A stretch of 64,000 nt of DNA from Agapetus fuscipes (taxonomy: Eukaryota > Arthropoda > Insecta > Trichoptera > Glossosomatidae): positions 5,642,001 to 5,706,000 of the forward strand of contig OX637338.1 of NCBI GenBank assembly GCA_951799405.1, given 5' to 3'. Below, in pieces: positions 1 through 10,512 of this stretch (positions are counted from its first letter, which is position 1; each line of letters opens with the position of its first letter). The position numbers were made by a program, and so were the translations under genes. Under the pieces are notes generated by a model. It searched no databases and was not told where the DNA came from. It saw only the letters and a list, made by a program, of their open reading frames with translations.

Positions 1-1809
1 CTAGATTCGCATAATATTTTTCCCATTACAAATTCCATCCGTTCCCAGTCAACCTCATTTGAATAAATTATACTGAAATTTTCCAAAGTCACTTTTTTCT
101 GTCGGGAAGGAAATCTACTTAATATCACGTTTAGCGGTCGGGACGAACGTCGAATGGAAAAGTTGGAGAGGATTACTGGAAGTGTGTTTTTAAGATTTTC
201 ACCTACAAGCTCGCGTCATGAATGAAAGCTCTCGCATGTTTGAAGGTAATCTTTTTACGAGCAAGCTCATGTGAACATGAATTAATAAATTTGGTTTTCA
301 CTCCTTGAATACGTAAATCTTTTTTCAAATCCGATACATTGAAACTTTCCATTTTTTTTTCAAACATTTAACAAAGAAAATGTATTTTCAAAGCTGTAAA
401 AAAATATTTACTCATTAGAAAATTACATACTCGTACCTTTGTAGATATATCATTTTTAAGCACAAAGGGAAATTTATTTTCCCATAGGATTTCGAATTTA
501 TCGGACGGAACTACACAACACAACTAAGCTGCGCATTTAGGTCAACTTCAACCTCATGTGGCGCAAGGAATTTATTTTTCTCACAGGTAAGGAGGCCTGC
601 CTTATGCCAACCACTTTGAAGTGTAGATTTTTTTGCTGCCTAGGGGGAAGGTTCTTATTTTTTGTAAAAGCTGAGTAAACTAGATTTTACCTTAAAAATA
701 AACCTTGGTGGAGATCTCACCCTTGCCCTTTTATATTCAACGCAATTGTTTTATAACTAACGATCGGAATGCCACTGACTTATGGAAGAACATGTAATCT
801 GCCTACTGGTGTCTAAGCCCGTTTACGTATAATTTATTCAGTATTTTCTATCGACAGTTTGCTCTCATAATACTGAATACCGATGTAATTAGAACTACAT
901 GAAATCTTACAAGACTAATAATCTGATAAAATCAAGTCGTAAAACAAACTAATAAACCAGCTCCTAGCTCCGATTCCCAGAATGAGGCCGTCTCGTTCTG
1001 GCCGTACAAGGATCACTAACCCGAGTATAAAACATGACGTAAATACTCAACTGTCTGAAAACTAAAACTATCACTACAAGCGCTGTTCTATCTTCTATAC
1101 ATTTTACTGTTTACGTGATGGTTGCGTATTTACGCCATGTTGTACACTCGCGGTACAAGCAGCTAGAGTGGGACAACAACCTTGCAATCTAATTTGCATA
1201 TAAATTAATAATGCGATTTAATTATTTGTGCATATATTACTCGAGGAGGCAGGAAGCTGAATAAATATGGATCTGAAAACGCAGAAGCTTTGAGAGCTTT
1301 TCGCCGGGCGAAAGCTGCAGGATCTCATGAGAAACTTGCAAAATTGTAGAATATTCCGTGTGCCGTGAAAAGTTTGCTGAAAGTTTACTCCGACAACTTG
1401 AGTCTCTACTTTTGTATCGCGCTGTAAAATATAAACTTGTAATGAAAAACTTGAACGTGTTGAAAGAAAGAAATGTACAGGTGAACTGTTGCTCCTAATT
1501 AGTTAAGCAATGAAAAACCTTTATAAATATAACATTCAATTAGTAGGTAGAAAAAAGTGTAAACAATGGGAATATCAATGGTTAACTTCATGATATACAT
1601 ATTCATCATACAAGAGGAAAAAATTATCTAAGAAAGATGAAAGTAAAAAACAGTGAAATATAATAGTGGCGAAGTGCACAGAGTGTTTGTTGAATATTAT
1701 TAATTACCATCGGAAATTCAGAAGAGTTAATAAATTAAAGAAAGAGTAATAAAATTTATACGTGCACAGCGCCTCTGACATGACATAACTAAAGGTATAC
1801 AAACTTGGA
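1..1809. other. Unassigned AT-rich sequence
   Basis: No coding frame, RNA gene or repeat shared with the rest of the window was recognised. All open frames are short and carry no known motif. The stretch runs up to the LINE chimera that starts near 1810. Confidence 0.5.
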
Positions 1810-1945
1810 AGGAGAATACCGAGGAAAAAATGGACTGATGAAGTAAGCGAGATTGCATATGACTTAAATCTGCAGAGTGAGAAAAAGAAAACAGCATGCA
1901 TGAAGAGAGTGAAGAATATCGATCAGATGAAGCGCTTTTGGAATG
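1810..1945 (+). pseudogene. LINE ORF2 C-terminal fragment, KEVCKD-type family
   Basis: Translation from 1810 gives RRIPRKKWTDEVSEIAYDLN, then LQSEKKK, CMKRVKN and QMK. It aligns codon for codon with the fragments at 36815-37197 and 33621-33870 (RGRPRKEWIDQIGEIAKEWN, LQSENKR, MKKVMNVEEMK). These are the residues just before the end of a non-LTR retrotransposon reverse-transcriptase ORF in insect-type LINEs. The expected EVCKD ending is lost: the match stops around 1935-1945, where a second LINE end begins. It is a dead 5'-truncated fragment with no catalytic RT motif in view. Confidence 0.7.
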
Positions 1946-2284
1946 ACGACATCACGAAACGGCGCTATAAAGAAATCAGTTAAAAGCGTTACCTCGAGCC
2001 GGACTAATCTCCTCCGTAACTCATTTGTTTCTCGTGCGCACGCGATGATCAATGATCTGATGTCGTCATCGCCGAATATGGATATATTTTATTCCGGAAT
2101 AAATGAGTTGATGCGTGAGTGGAAGGTTTTGTTAGAAAGACGTATGCTTGAGTAATTTTTAAGATAAGTTAAATATATTATGTTTTATGTTAAGTTAAAT
2201 ATAGTATAATATGATGTTTAGCGCTATGGTCCTTGTACTGTTAAGTTAAATGTATTGCTATTGTAAATAAAATAAATAAATAAA
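1943..2284 (+). mobile_element. 3' end of a second LINE: ORF C-terminus, 3' UTR and AAAT tail
   Basis: An open frame from 1943 to 2155 (70 aa) contains SRTNLLRNSFVSRAHAMIND and ends INELMREWKVLLERRMLE. The TNLLRNSFVSRA block resembles the last segment of jockey/CR1-type LINE ORFs, where an LLRNSF or similar block is followed by an amphipathic tail. After the stop comes about 110 bp of AT-rich sequence ending in repeated AAAT units at 2262-2284, typical of a LINE 3' terminus. The frame is closed by a stop at 1928-1930, so this is a truncated piece. Family assignment is an inference. Confidence 0.55.
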
Positions 2285-2698
2285 TTATGCAACCGGTAAC
2301 CGTGTTAAAATGAACATGTGCGCATGCGCATTGTCAGAATTGGAACCATTTTTTAATTTCAAATGTCAACCTTGTATGGGGGTATGAAGACCTGTCAATC
2401 CAAGATGGCCGCAAGCGATCAGCTGATTAGGCTTCATACAATATTAGTGATATTCGGTAGGTAGGAATTACCGTGGTGATGAGACTTTCAGCCCTGTTCA
2501 GATGAAAATAAATAAGTATATTTTATGTGTAGAGTCAAATAAAAATTGTTAATAGTGCTAAAATTTATCGAATTTATTTATCGGATTGCTCCAAATAAAG
2601 CTTTCCTTTTTTCAATGGAAAATAAAAGGCTTGAAAGGAAAACAATACAAAAAATTTCACCGCAAAAAATAAACAAACTCAAAAAGTTACTTGGTTAA
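2285..2698. other. Unassigned sequence
   Basis: This is AT-rich sequence between the LINE tail and the first family A copy. A short GC-richer patch at 2330-2470 was not recognised. No gene is supported. Confidence 0.45.
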
Positions 2699-2918
2699 TA
2701 GGTGAGTATGAGGTTGATCACCTATGCTGTACAAATTTGGTTCACCTGCCAATACAACTGCAGGGCATATGTTTATTTGAGTTTTGGGTTTGAATGTTGA
2801 AGCTTATATGCAGGATGTAAAAGCGCGACCTTATACATATGTGTCGGCTTGTGGGCATGAATTCAATATGAAACCTAAATATAATTTATTTTTACAACTT
2901 AGGTTAGATTAGATAATC
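2699..2918 (+). repeat. Family A repeat, copy 1 (diverged)
   Basis: It begins with GTATGAGGTTGATCACC, carries GGTTCACCTGCCAAT, and ends with TTGTGGGCATG and a tail TTAGGTTAGATTAGA. These landmarks come in the same order in the clean copies at 50649 and 54621. The central segment corresponding to CCCCTGTTTCAGGGAAGGTC is partly deleted. Family A has no protein-coding frame of its own and no tRNA box at its 5' end. Confidence 0.75.
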
Positions 2919-3049
2919 GAAGGGAATGATAAATCACACGTTTTGACAAAGGTAAGGTTTTAATTACTTCAAATGGACGAGTACATTATAATGACTATTA
3001 TTCACTATTTTGTTAATTCTCTCATGGTCGTAGACTCTCATGGTTGTCC

Positions 3050-3389
3050 GGTCGATAGCTCAGGTGGTAGAGTGCTTGCATTCCATGCCGAAAGCTCGGG
3101 TTCGAATCCCACCGAGGGTGTCAGAAATGATTTCCCGTTTCGGTGTTTATTTCAAACCCCAAAATAAAATACCGGCAAGGTTTACTCAGCCTTCACAAGA
3201 AATGAGTACCAGCACTCTCGGGAGCTGGGAAACCTCCACTTCAACTGAAGTGGTTGGCGTAAGGCCGGCCCCCTTACCTGTAAAAATAAATAGGCTCAAC
3301 TCGCCACATGCGACCCCTTCGGGGATAACGCGGCAAGAAGTTACACTATATGTGTAGCTTAGTTGCTTAGTTTGCTTAGTTGCTTAGTC
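3050..3389 (+). mobile_element. SINE-1, complete tRNA-headed SINE
   Basis: The head has a pol III A-box-like block (ATAGCTCAGGTGGTAGAG) and a clean B box (GGTTCGAATCC at 3099-3109), so it derives from a tRNA. The acceptor arms do not pair, so it is not a functional tRNA. The body follows, with CCGGCAAGG, CTCAGCCTTCACAAGAAATG, AACTGAAGTGGTTGGCGTAAGG and CTTCGGGGATAACGCGGC, and it ends in a TTGCTTAG-type repeat at 3359-3389. Body fragments recur at 5324-5412 and 42612-42753. A related head and front body recur at 55139 and 55781. An open frame of about 105 aa through it is incidental. Confidence 0.85.
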
Positions 3390-3564
3390 GTAGAAAAAGT
3401 ATTGTATGCCACTGCACGTAATTAGTCTTTGTAACACTCGTGTTAAAAAGACTATCATTACTTGGCAGTGGCATAAATAACTATTAAGTATAATGTTGAT
3501 GTTTTACGGGTTCAATTTATTTTAAGAAACGGTTCACATACAGAGTAGAGTGTCTTGTTAACTG
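3390..3564. other. Unassigned sequence after SINE-1
   Basis: No recognisable element was seen. A short inverted-looking stretch around 3400-3475 (CACTGCACG... and ...TTGGCAGTGGCAT) could be a weak hairpin. Confidence 0.35.
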
Positions 3565-3690
3565 TATTGCTCGACAGTTCAAATAAAAGTCTTCTTGCAA
3601 AGCATCTCGGCCTCCATGTATAGGTGTATAAGAGTTATTCTGGCACATCTTCCACGCCAGAATATTCGAGTAAATACTCACACAATATCG
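3565..3690 (+). repeat. Family Q repeat, copy 1
   Basis: It contains GCTCGAC, then GCATCTCGGCCTCCATGTAT, GAGTTATTCT, GCCAGAATATTCGAGTAA and ATACTCACACAATATC. The same string of landmarks occurs at 46750-46950 (+), 5505-5696 (-) and 13464-13600 (+). Class unknown. A minus-strand frame of 81 aa across it shows no known motif and is taken as incidental. Confidence 0.55.
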
Positions 3691-4346
3691 AACGAATCGT
3701 AACAATAATAATTTCATCCGGAAAATGATTTTTGTTTTATTTTTACGTAATTTTTCAATCATCCCATTTTCGGTCTTAAAGTATTTAGATTATCTTTTTT
3801 TTAAACAATTTAGCTGCACCTCCACCCGACAGGTATTTCCCTTTTTGCTTGGATCGCGAAGAAAAGTATTCAGTTTATCTCGAAAGAATGGCTGAAAGTT
3901 GAACGATGTGGATTCAGATCCGGCACAACAAGAGACCAACTTTTCACTTTAGAGTAAGCCATAGAAAAGTACCTGATTTTCCGGAAAACAAAAAGTACAG
4001 GATTCCTTACTGTTTGCACAGTAAGACGCTTTCATTTCAAATAAGCGTTTACCAAATATACTTACTTATCTAGGAAAATAAAATTTATACTAGGTTTTGA
4101 ATTATCATAATTGAAACCAGATTATCTATATTTTTGTCAACTGTCTAATAATATTAACATGTTAATTTGTGTTTCGCACCAGGAAGTACGCGTGTGTGGA
4201 AAGACCTAAAAATTGCTCGTATGTGTATGGAGTATTCTAGTACATGCGAATGTGGATTTACAGTCTTTATCTATTGAAAGACAATTATTAAGGCGCATAC
4301 ATAGATACGATTGAATAGGAGTTGTATGCTTACACGGCCGGCTGGT
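3691..4346. other. Unassigned sequence
   Basis: AT-rich with no supported gene or recognised repeat. Confidence 0.4.
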
Positions 4347-4562
4347 GATGATGGCGAGAGGCTTTCCGGGATCTGTTGCTGTGGTCTGTGAGAGCTGAAG
4401 CTTCCGAACGTTTCGCTCATGTCAGCAATATGCTTCTTCACCGTGAAAGTTTCATTCATGTTCTTCACTTCACTTTCACGCTGAAGAAGCCCATCGCAGA
4501 CTTGGGCGGAATGTCCAGGAGACTACAGACCGCGGCAACAGATCCCGGAAAGCAACTCTCCA
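4347..4562. mobile_element. Inverted pair of Penelope-like units with hammerhead-like cores
   Basis: Two diverged copies of a unit of about 100 bp face each other. One reads on the minus strand from 4450 to 4347, the other on the plus strand from 4472 to 4562. Shared blocks are ACTTTCACG, TGAAGAAGC, CAACAGATCCCGGAAAGC and TCTC. The plus copy keeps CTGAAGA, an extra A, a GCCCA/TGGGC stem and a degraded GGAAT. The minus copy keeps CGAAACGTT but has GTGAAGA. Taken together they fit a hammerhead core (CUGANGA, stem II, GAA). Penelope-like elements are known to carry such ribozymes and to have inverted partial terminal repeats. Both copies look inactive. Confidence 0.5.
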
Positions 4563-4581
4563 GCATTGATAAAATTGCTTA

Positions 4582-4709
4582 GGCCCGGTATTTTCAACGT
4601 AAGCATATGCGACTTTAAAATGATGAAAGAAACAACCCACGCAATTGACATAAGTGCGTCTTTTTCATTCAATATAAAGTCACTATGCTAACGTTGAAAA
4701 TACTGGGTC
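4582..4709. mobile_element. MITE-G copy 1 with TTA target duplication
   Basis: This is a 128-bp inverted-repeat element. The left end is GGCCCGGTATTTTCAACGTA and the right end is the complement (GCTAACGTTGAAAATACTGGGTC). TTA is present directly on both sides (4579-4581 and 4710-4712). A 3-bp TWA duplication suggests a PIF/Harbinger-type origin, which is inference. The interior has GCGACTTTAAAATGATG and its near complement. There is no ORF, so it is non-autonomous. Confidence 0.8.
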
Positions 4710-4712
4710 TTA

Positions 4713-5323
4713 GTGTAAGAAAGTTGAATGGGAAATAAATAAATAGTGAAATTAATCAAAATCACAGGCCGGATAAGCGGTACAATACTTTTTAATCTCT
4801 TGATTCTTATGAGACTTTCTTATTTCATCATTGACCTCAAATTCCTTCAAAAGTATAGGAGATGCATTATTCTTACATAACACAAAAGTGCTCAGTTTTT
4901 GTATTGTAGTCGTGAGTCATCAGTAGGTACTCGTGTTATTTTCACCTTATTGTGAAGTGATGACCAATGAAACACCGTTGAAATGTGCCGCGTCATGTCA
5001 ATTTGTTATGGGAACTGCAGTGATCTTGTACTGTTATCTGCTCGCATGAACGATCTTCCTCTTATTTACGACAATCGCATTTGTCTATTTTAACAGTTCA
5101 TTCTTTTAAGTGATATGAGATGCATGGAATCTCTAGTACACGCTGTTTCAATTGATACAAATCACATTAATAAAACTCTTCTTTATTTAGATCATCGTTT
5201 CATTTACAATGAAAATTCCTGTGGGTAATGCTTCGGTTGATAATACAAAAAAAAAACGCGACTTTGTTGCACATACAGTGCAACTCCTTGGATTGCATAT
5301 GGCGCGTGATTGGTAAGTATTAG
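4713..5323. other. Unassigned sequence
   Basis: No gene or shared repeat recognised. Confidence 0.4.
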
Positions 5324-5412
5324 GAGTAAGGCCGGCACCCGTACCTGTAAAAATAAGTAGGTTCCACACGACACATCTCTTTCGGAGAAATTGCACAATA
5401 TGTTCAGCTGGG
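5324..5412 (+). repeat. SINE-1 body fragment
   Basis: It matches SINE-1 from GTAAGGCCGGC through CCTGTAAAAATAA, TAGGTTC, CTTTCGG and ATATGT. The tRNA head and most of the body are missing, so it is a 5'-truncated copy. Confidence 0.7.
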
Positions 5413-5504
5413 TTGCGTTTTTTTGCGATAAATCAAATTTATGAATCATTAGTTGGAAATATTTGTATCTTTCCATGGTCAGGACCATATATGTATGCAG
5501 GTTT

Positions 5505-5696
5505 GTAAATTGATTATGTGTTTTGTGTCTGTTATTTTGTATTTGTTTTGGTTGAGATCGCTCGAGTATTCTAGTAAGTTGTCAGATGTACCAGTTCTCA
5601 GTGATTCGAGAACAAGTCTTATGCCTGCTTTAAAAAGGAACAAAGCTGTCTGTAGCCTCAGACTAGTATCCCAGCCGTCGAGCTTTACAGTTCAAA
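5505..5696 (-). repeat. Family Q repeat, copy 2
   Basis: The minus-strand reading gives AAAGCTCGACGGCTGGGATA, CTAGTCTGAGGCTACAGA, TTGTTCTCGAATCACTGAGA, ACTAGAATACTCGAGCGATC and CAAATACAAA. This matches the plus-strand copy at 46750-46950 nearly block for block. An 82-aa plus-strand frame crosses it and is considered incidental. Confidence 0.65.
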
Positions 5697-5699
5697 AGT

Positions 5700-5880
5700 A
5701 AAATTTTTAAATTAACTTATTTTTATACTAATTTCATTACAATTAATTTATTTTTATAATTAAAATAAATATTTTAATAATTATATTAATAAAACAAATA
5801 TTTTTTTTAATTTAAATTTTTTTTATTACAAATTAAATTTAATAAAAAATATTAATTTAATAATATTTTAATTTTCTGTC
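5700..5880. repeat. Very AT-rich low-complexity tract
   Basis: Almost purely A and T, built from runs of TTTTTA, AATTAA and TTAATAAT. No coding or structural signal beyond base composition. Confidence 0.8.
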
Positions 5881-6889
5881 CTCGAACCAAATGTGGACCA
5901 TATCTATATAAAAAAGGTCTAAAATAAATTAGCTGAAGATTTTTTTAAATGAACCCGTTAATCATAACAATATTATTATGCGTTGTATACACAAACGAGT
6001 TAGATACCAATCAATTTAGAATATTGATTCTAAAACTGCACACGTATTCATATCGCAATGCGTTTAAAGTGCAGCAGTAGCGAGTCCTTGACGCAGCTCG
6101 ACTGGGAAAATGCAGCCAAAAATGTAAAGTCACGTCCTGCCTGGCTACCGATAAAGTATCTTTTCAAAATAATATTTTCGTACACTCGTCACGACGTTCA
6201 CTTGTGAGCAGTCGCCTCCGCCCGCCGTGGCCCACCGCACTCAGAGCCGGTGTGTTTGGCTTTGTACTTAAAACTTGCTCGGGCTGCTCTCGTCGAAACT
6301 TCAAAACATTTCATTGAGTGGATACCTATTGGTTCTAGTAGATTATCCTCTCCTGTACTTCCAACTACTGGCAAACGTATCGATAGTTCAACGTACAATG
6401 TCTATTCATTTCATGGTTTGTTGTACGAGTAAGTAAAGTTTCGATATCCCTGAAATAACGTTGTGTGTTTCTATCCTAAAATTGAAAATATGTATTGTTA
6501 CTAACTATGGATTCGTTCGTGCATGAGTCTTCGCACGTTGGTTGGTGTGTGTGACGTCTCTGTTATAGTGTCTGTTTCGAGCCGCATCATCTTAAGTCAA
6601 AATAGCCATGATGATCGCCGATCCTCGATAGAAGTGGCACAAAAAGAAGAAAAGGAAGAATGCTCTAGTTTAATCCATTATGGATGCATCTAGCATGTTC
6701 TTAAACATGCAAGAATCGTCTCTACCGCACATATAAATATGAGCAAAGGTTCTGTGGGGTAGACAAAGCCTCTTTGACTATTGTGACGCAAAGACTTGTG
6801 CGTAGAGAGTGAAGAGTATACTGTAAACGATTTTGTGAAAAAAATAATAATTGCAATTTAATTAAAAAGAGCCCCAAGCCAAATCATAA
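5881..6889. other. Unassigned sequence
   Basis: The stretch 6060-6400 is richer in GC (TGCAGCAGTAGCGAGTCC, CCTCCGCCCGCCGTGG). It gives overlapping short frames on both strands but no recognised domain. It could be unique host DNA. Confidence 0.4.
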
Positions 6890-7010
6890 TAGTATATATT
6901 TTTCCAAGTATGTTTCCAATTGACTCCTAAAGTGCTCAACCGATTGTACTCAAATTTTCAGGAAACGTGTAGAATATTCTCGGAATGGTTTCTGTGATGT
7001 TTTAGTATGA
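6890..7010 (-). repeat. RTE-like 3' remnant
   Basis: The minus-strand reading contains ATTCTACACGTTTCCTGAAA, ATTTGAGTACAATCGGTTGAGC. The composites at 55139 and 55781 carry the closely similar ATGTTACATGTTTCCTGAAA, ATTTCGTCAAAATCGGATGAGC. The phrase 'C/GAAAATTTcgtcaaAATCGG-TGAGCGG' is a common insect LINE/SINE 3' sequence. Only about 100 bp is recognisable. Confidence 0.5.
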
Positions 7011-8329
7011 TCGGATTGCAAACGAAAAGGCTTGCGTACCTGGAAAAATACGAATATTCCATATACCCCCCAAATGGCGTGGAGAAAAACTGCTAGTACG
7101 AGTAGATATAATAAAACACTTTTTGCCGAAAATAAAACATTTTATTTTGTTTTGTAAAAAAGTACTTTTACATTCATTTTTGATCCAAATTTTTACCATC
7201 CGAGAATTCTTATAATGCTATTTCTTCTTTACGGGAATTTTATACATTTAACCAAGGAAAACGGGCAAGACGTTTAACGACAATTGGTTTAAATTATGAT
7301 AATTACCCCTACAAACCCATGTGGGCATCGAATAAATTTTCATCTAAAGATACCATCTAGCAAACAACAAAAATACACATTAAAAACGAAAATTAAATTC
7401 CCTGGCAGATGATTATTCTCTGAAAACCATGATTTACGATTCCTCGTCGCGGGATACCGGTCCGAGGGTCTAATAAATTAATAAGCCAACAGATCTCACG
7501 GCCGGAACCTTGTTAACATCCATCCTAGGCCGTCAAATTGAAGATAGAAAATCCACCCGGGGATTTTTAACTCGACAGACCGTATCTCTTGTCCTCGGCT
7601 TAATGTGTCTTAAGAGGGACAGCACCTCCGGATATTTCTTGTTGGTGATGTTTGCTTTACTGATTGACTTGTATACCAAAAACCCTTAGCAGAGTTCTGT
7701 TTTTTTTTTTTAAATGTTACTCGCGCCTAGTGAATGCAACCTCGAGCAGAGATTAGCAATCTAAGATCTCGCATCTAAAATCTAGAGACGAGATTTTCTG
7801 AAAAATTGAGTCGAGATCCGGCAAAACTTCGATATTATCGAGTTTTTAATTTTTTTTCCAAAACCTTTAATTTCCAAACAAAACAGTCAATGCGCGCGCT
7901 GCGTTTAGCCTAAATGATGCACCCTCAGACTCAAAATCTGGATTCAAATTTCGATCGAAATCTGGAACAAAATTAGTGAAAATGAGAACGCCTATCTCGA
8001 GATTGAAATTGCATTCCCTTTACATAATATATATTTGAAAAAAAAATCGGCTTGATTTTCTATCTGCTCGTTTTGCTTATGCGGGCTGGAAAGCGACCGC
8101 ATTGAGAGAATATGCTAAGGTTTAAAACAACTACTTAAGCACATATGAAGGTCTGTTAAATAGTTGGATGTACATTTTGTCTTTGCATGGCCGGCTGGTC
8201 TTGTAGACGTGATTGGATTTAAACGGGAAGTGTTCAGACGCGACAGTAATCTCCTCAGCATGAGCTGATGCTGGAGGCAGCCCACATAACGCGCTAAATA
8301 GCCAAGCCGTCTCATAAATAAACTAATCG
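7011..8329. other. Unassigned sequence
   Basis: At 7740-7830 several short GAGATC/AGATCT-like words cluster without a regular period. At 8170-8310 there is a GC-richer patch. No gene or shared repeat is supported. Confidence 0.4.
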
Positions 8330-9030
8330 TATCTAATGTCAGCTAAAAAAAACATTCAGCTTATCTAATGTAAGCTCAAAAATATTTTTTTTGTTTTATG
8401 ATAGCTGAAAATTGTAGTGATTGATTTGAAATGTTATCATAATAATGGTAAAAAATTATATTGGAATTTCAACTTATTTTAGCGCAAAAATCTGAGTATT
8501 TTCATCTAATGCTAGGTCAAAATGAATTAGTTTTATCTGAGTTAATTTCAAAATTGTATTAATATTGCTATTTTTAATTGATGCTAAAGTCTATGAACTC
8601 AAAAATAACAATTTTCGCCAAAAAAAATAGGGTTTTGTATATTTAAAGAATATACTTATCGATTCCATAAAGGTACAACTGAATACGTGACATATTAAGC
8701 TAAAATTGGCGTCTCAAATAAATGTACCTTTTTCCCATTTTCTACGAGAGAAAACACAAAACAATTGTGAAAATCGTGTAGTTCAGAAGTTTATCATGAG
8801 CACTTGCTTATAATGAGTTCACTTACTTGAGAAGTTACATCCAATATAATGTTTTATAAACAAATCAAATCAGTAAATCAGCACTTATTCAGTCTTACCT
8901 GCAAGGTGGCGAAATATAGGAATTATTTAAACGCTAACGTGAGCTCACAACACAATGATTTTCATCTAATCTTAGCTTAAAAATAACCGTTTCTATTTGT
9001 AACAAAACACTATCTTATCTATGTGAACTA
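8330..9030. repeat. Region with a recurring TCTAATG-AGCT-AAAAA motif
   Basis: Related words recur: TCTAATGTCAGCTAAAAAA (8335), TCTAATGTAAGCTCAAAAAT (8363), CATCTAATGCTAGGTCAAAA (8502) and CATCTAATCTTAGCTTAAAA (8964). Spacing is irregular (about 28, 140 and 460 bp), so this is not a simple tandem array. It may be a decayed repeat. Confidence 0.35.
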
Positions 9031-9435
9031 AATGTTATTTCAATGATAAAAATGGTTAAGTTAAATTGATGTCGAGTCGGTAAAGAAGTAATTCGATATA
9101 TCTCGTGCTCTTTCAAATGGAACACTCCAACAGTCACTACACAGTTTATATAATGTGTATTTCTTTATTGGTTTAAAAGCTTTTCGTGTCACCTCCAACG
9201 TGTTTCCGCTCCCATATCAAGTGAAATCAATTCCATATCGATTATCAGAACATTACGAAAAAAATCGTTATCGAAATATTGCTTAATAAAACAGTATTAA
9301 TAACGGCAATTTATCATACTTTACATAACTGTTCACGCATTGCATTTTATTTGATAAATTAATCATTAGTACTAAGGTAGCATCGGTTTTAACATCTGTA
9401 TTCAGAAACCATGCTATGACACCTGACAATAATAT

Positions 9436-9550
9436 GACCCGGTATTTTTCAACTTCAGCACAGCGATTTTATACCGAATGAAAAGGAAGCGTGTGAATGG
9501 TTTTTGTATTAGTTAAAAATCACATAAGCTAACGTTGAAAATAGCGGACC
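9436..9550. mobile_element. MITE-G copy 2
   Basis: The left end is GACCCGGTATTTTTCAAC and the right end complement is GCTAACGTTGAAAATAGCGG. It is about 115 bp with the same ATACCGAATGAAAAGGAAGC-type interior as the other copies. It is diverged and the target duplication is not clear. Confidence 0.7.
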
Positions 9551-9764
9551 TAAGAGTCAATTTTAAGTGAGTATTTTGTTGTTGAAACGAAATTCCAGCA
9601 TCGATCACACGCATAGCATCGTTTCTGAACACCGGTGTAAGTATGCTCAGTGGCATAAGGTTAATTAGATATGTGCTTAAACCCGCTGGTATATTAATTA
9701 CTTTCTAATTTATCCACATCTCTGATTGGTGTCAGCGCTTAGCTTCCAAGTGTACTGACCAATA

Positions 9765-9860
9765 CTTCAAGTATTACGTTTAAACTCAAACCATAGCGTT
9801 AAGAAAAAATGTAAGTAAAATAAAGCAGCGCATCTAGTGAAAGTTTAAGTATCTAAATAT
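9765..9860 (+). mobile_element. MITE-F, left-end fragment
   Basis: It reads CAAGTATTACGTTTAAACTC, then AAACCATAGCGTTAAG and a decayed interior with AAAGCAGCGC. It matches the left half of the full copies. No right end follows. Confidence 0.55.
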
Positions 9861-9971
9861 TTTTGTTAAATCGGTATGTTATACTTATACGTTGGGGAAC
9901 TGCATAGCACGTTGCCTTCCACTATAAAATTCCCGCCTCTAATATATTGCGCGCAATTTCGTGCAATAAAA

Positions 9972-10097
9972 CATTACGTTTAAAGTTCAATCAAAACTAT
10001 ATGGAAATTGAAACGCTCTGTAGAGTAGCTGTTCTATTTTTCATTTTTTTTTTTTGTAAACGTTATGGTTAAGTTTTAGATTAACTGTAATACTTGG
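9972..10097. mobile_element. MITE-F copy
   Basis: Left arm ATTACGTTTAAAGTTCAATC; interior GGAAATTGAAACGCTCTGTA; right arm GTAAACGTTATGGTTAAG ending in ATACTTGG. The arms are inverted repeats of each other, as in the rest of the family. Confidence 0.7.
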
Positions 10098-10377
10098 TGT
10101 ACTGACCGCTCGCTAGCTAGATGCTGCCTCTGTAATAGAGCCTCTCGTAACACTGACTTCCGCATCGCGTCTATCTGGAACCCGTCTTACTGGTCCCGCA
10201 CGGGGTCGAGGGGCCCCCTCAAGAGTCGGACCTGAGTCCCCTTATGTTTTATGCATGTGCCTTCTATCTTTTCAATGACATCCGAGAGACTTGAGGCGTT
10301 TTTCGTGTATCTGCGGCCACCTATCTCTTCGCACGATTGCACACGGGCGTCGCTTTAATCGTTCCCCAAGAATATAT

Positions 10378-10512
10378 CAACGTTAACACTCAACCTCAGT
10401 GTCTCACCAAAAGTGCATGGAAATCAAAACGTTCACTAGAAGCACATCTTTCGTTTTGGTACATTGTTTTGACCAACGCTGTGGTTTAGTTTAAACGAGT
10501 TTACGTACTTGG
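10378..10512. mobile_element. MITE-F copy
   Basis: It starts AACGTTAACACTCAACC and ends TTTAGTTTAAACGAGTTTAC with GTACTTGG. The interior has GGAAATCAAAACGTTCAC and GTTTTGGTACATT. It fits the family pattern with moderate divergence. Confidence 0.6.

Noticed and set aside
3050..3122. Possible tRNA gene
   Set aside because: A and B boxes are present but the acceptor arms do not pair, and a SINE body follows directly.
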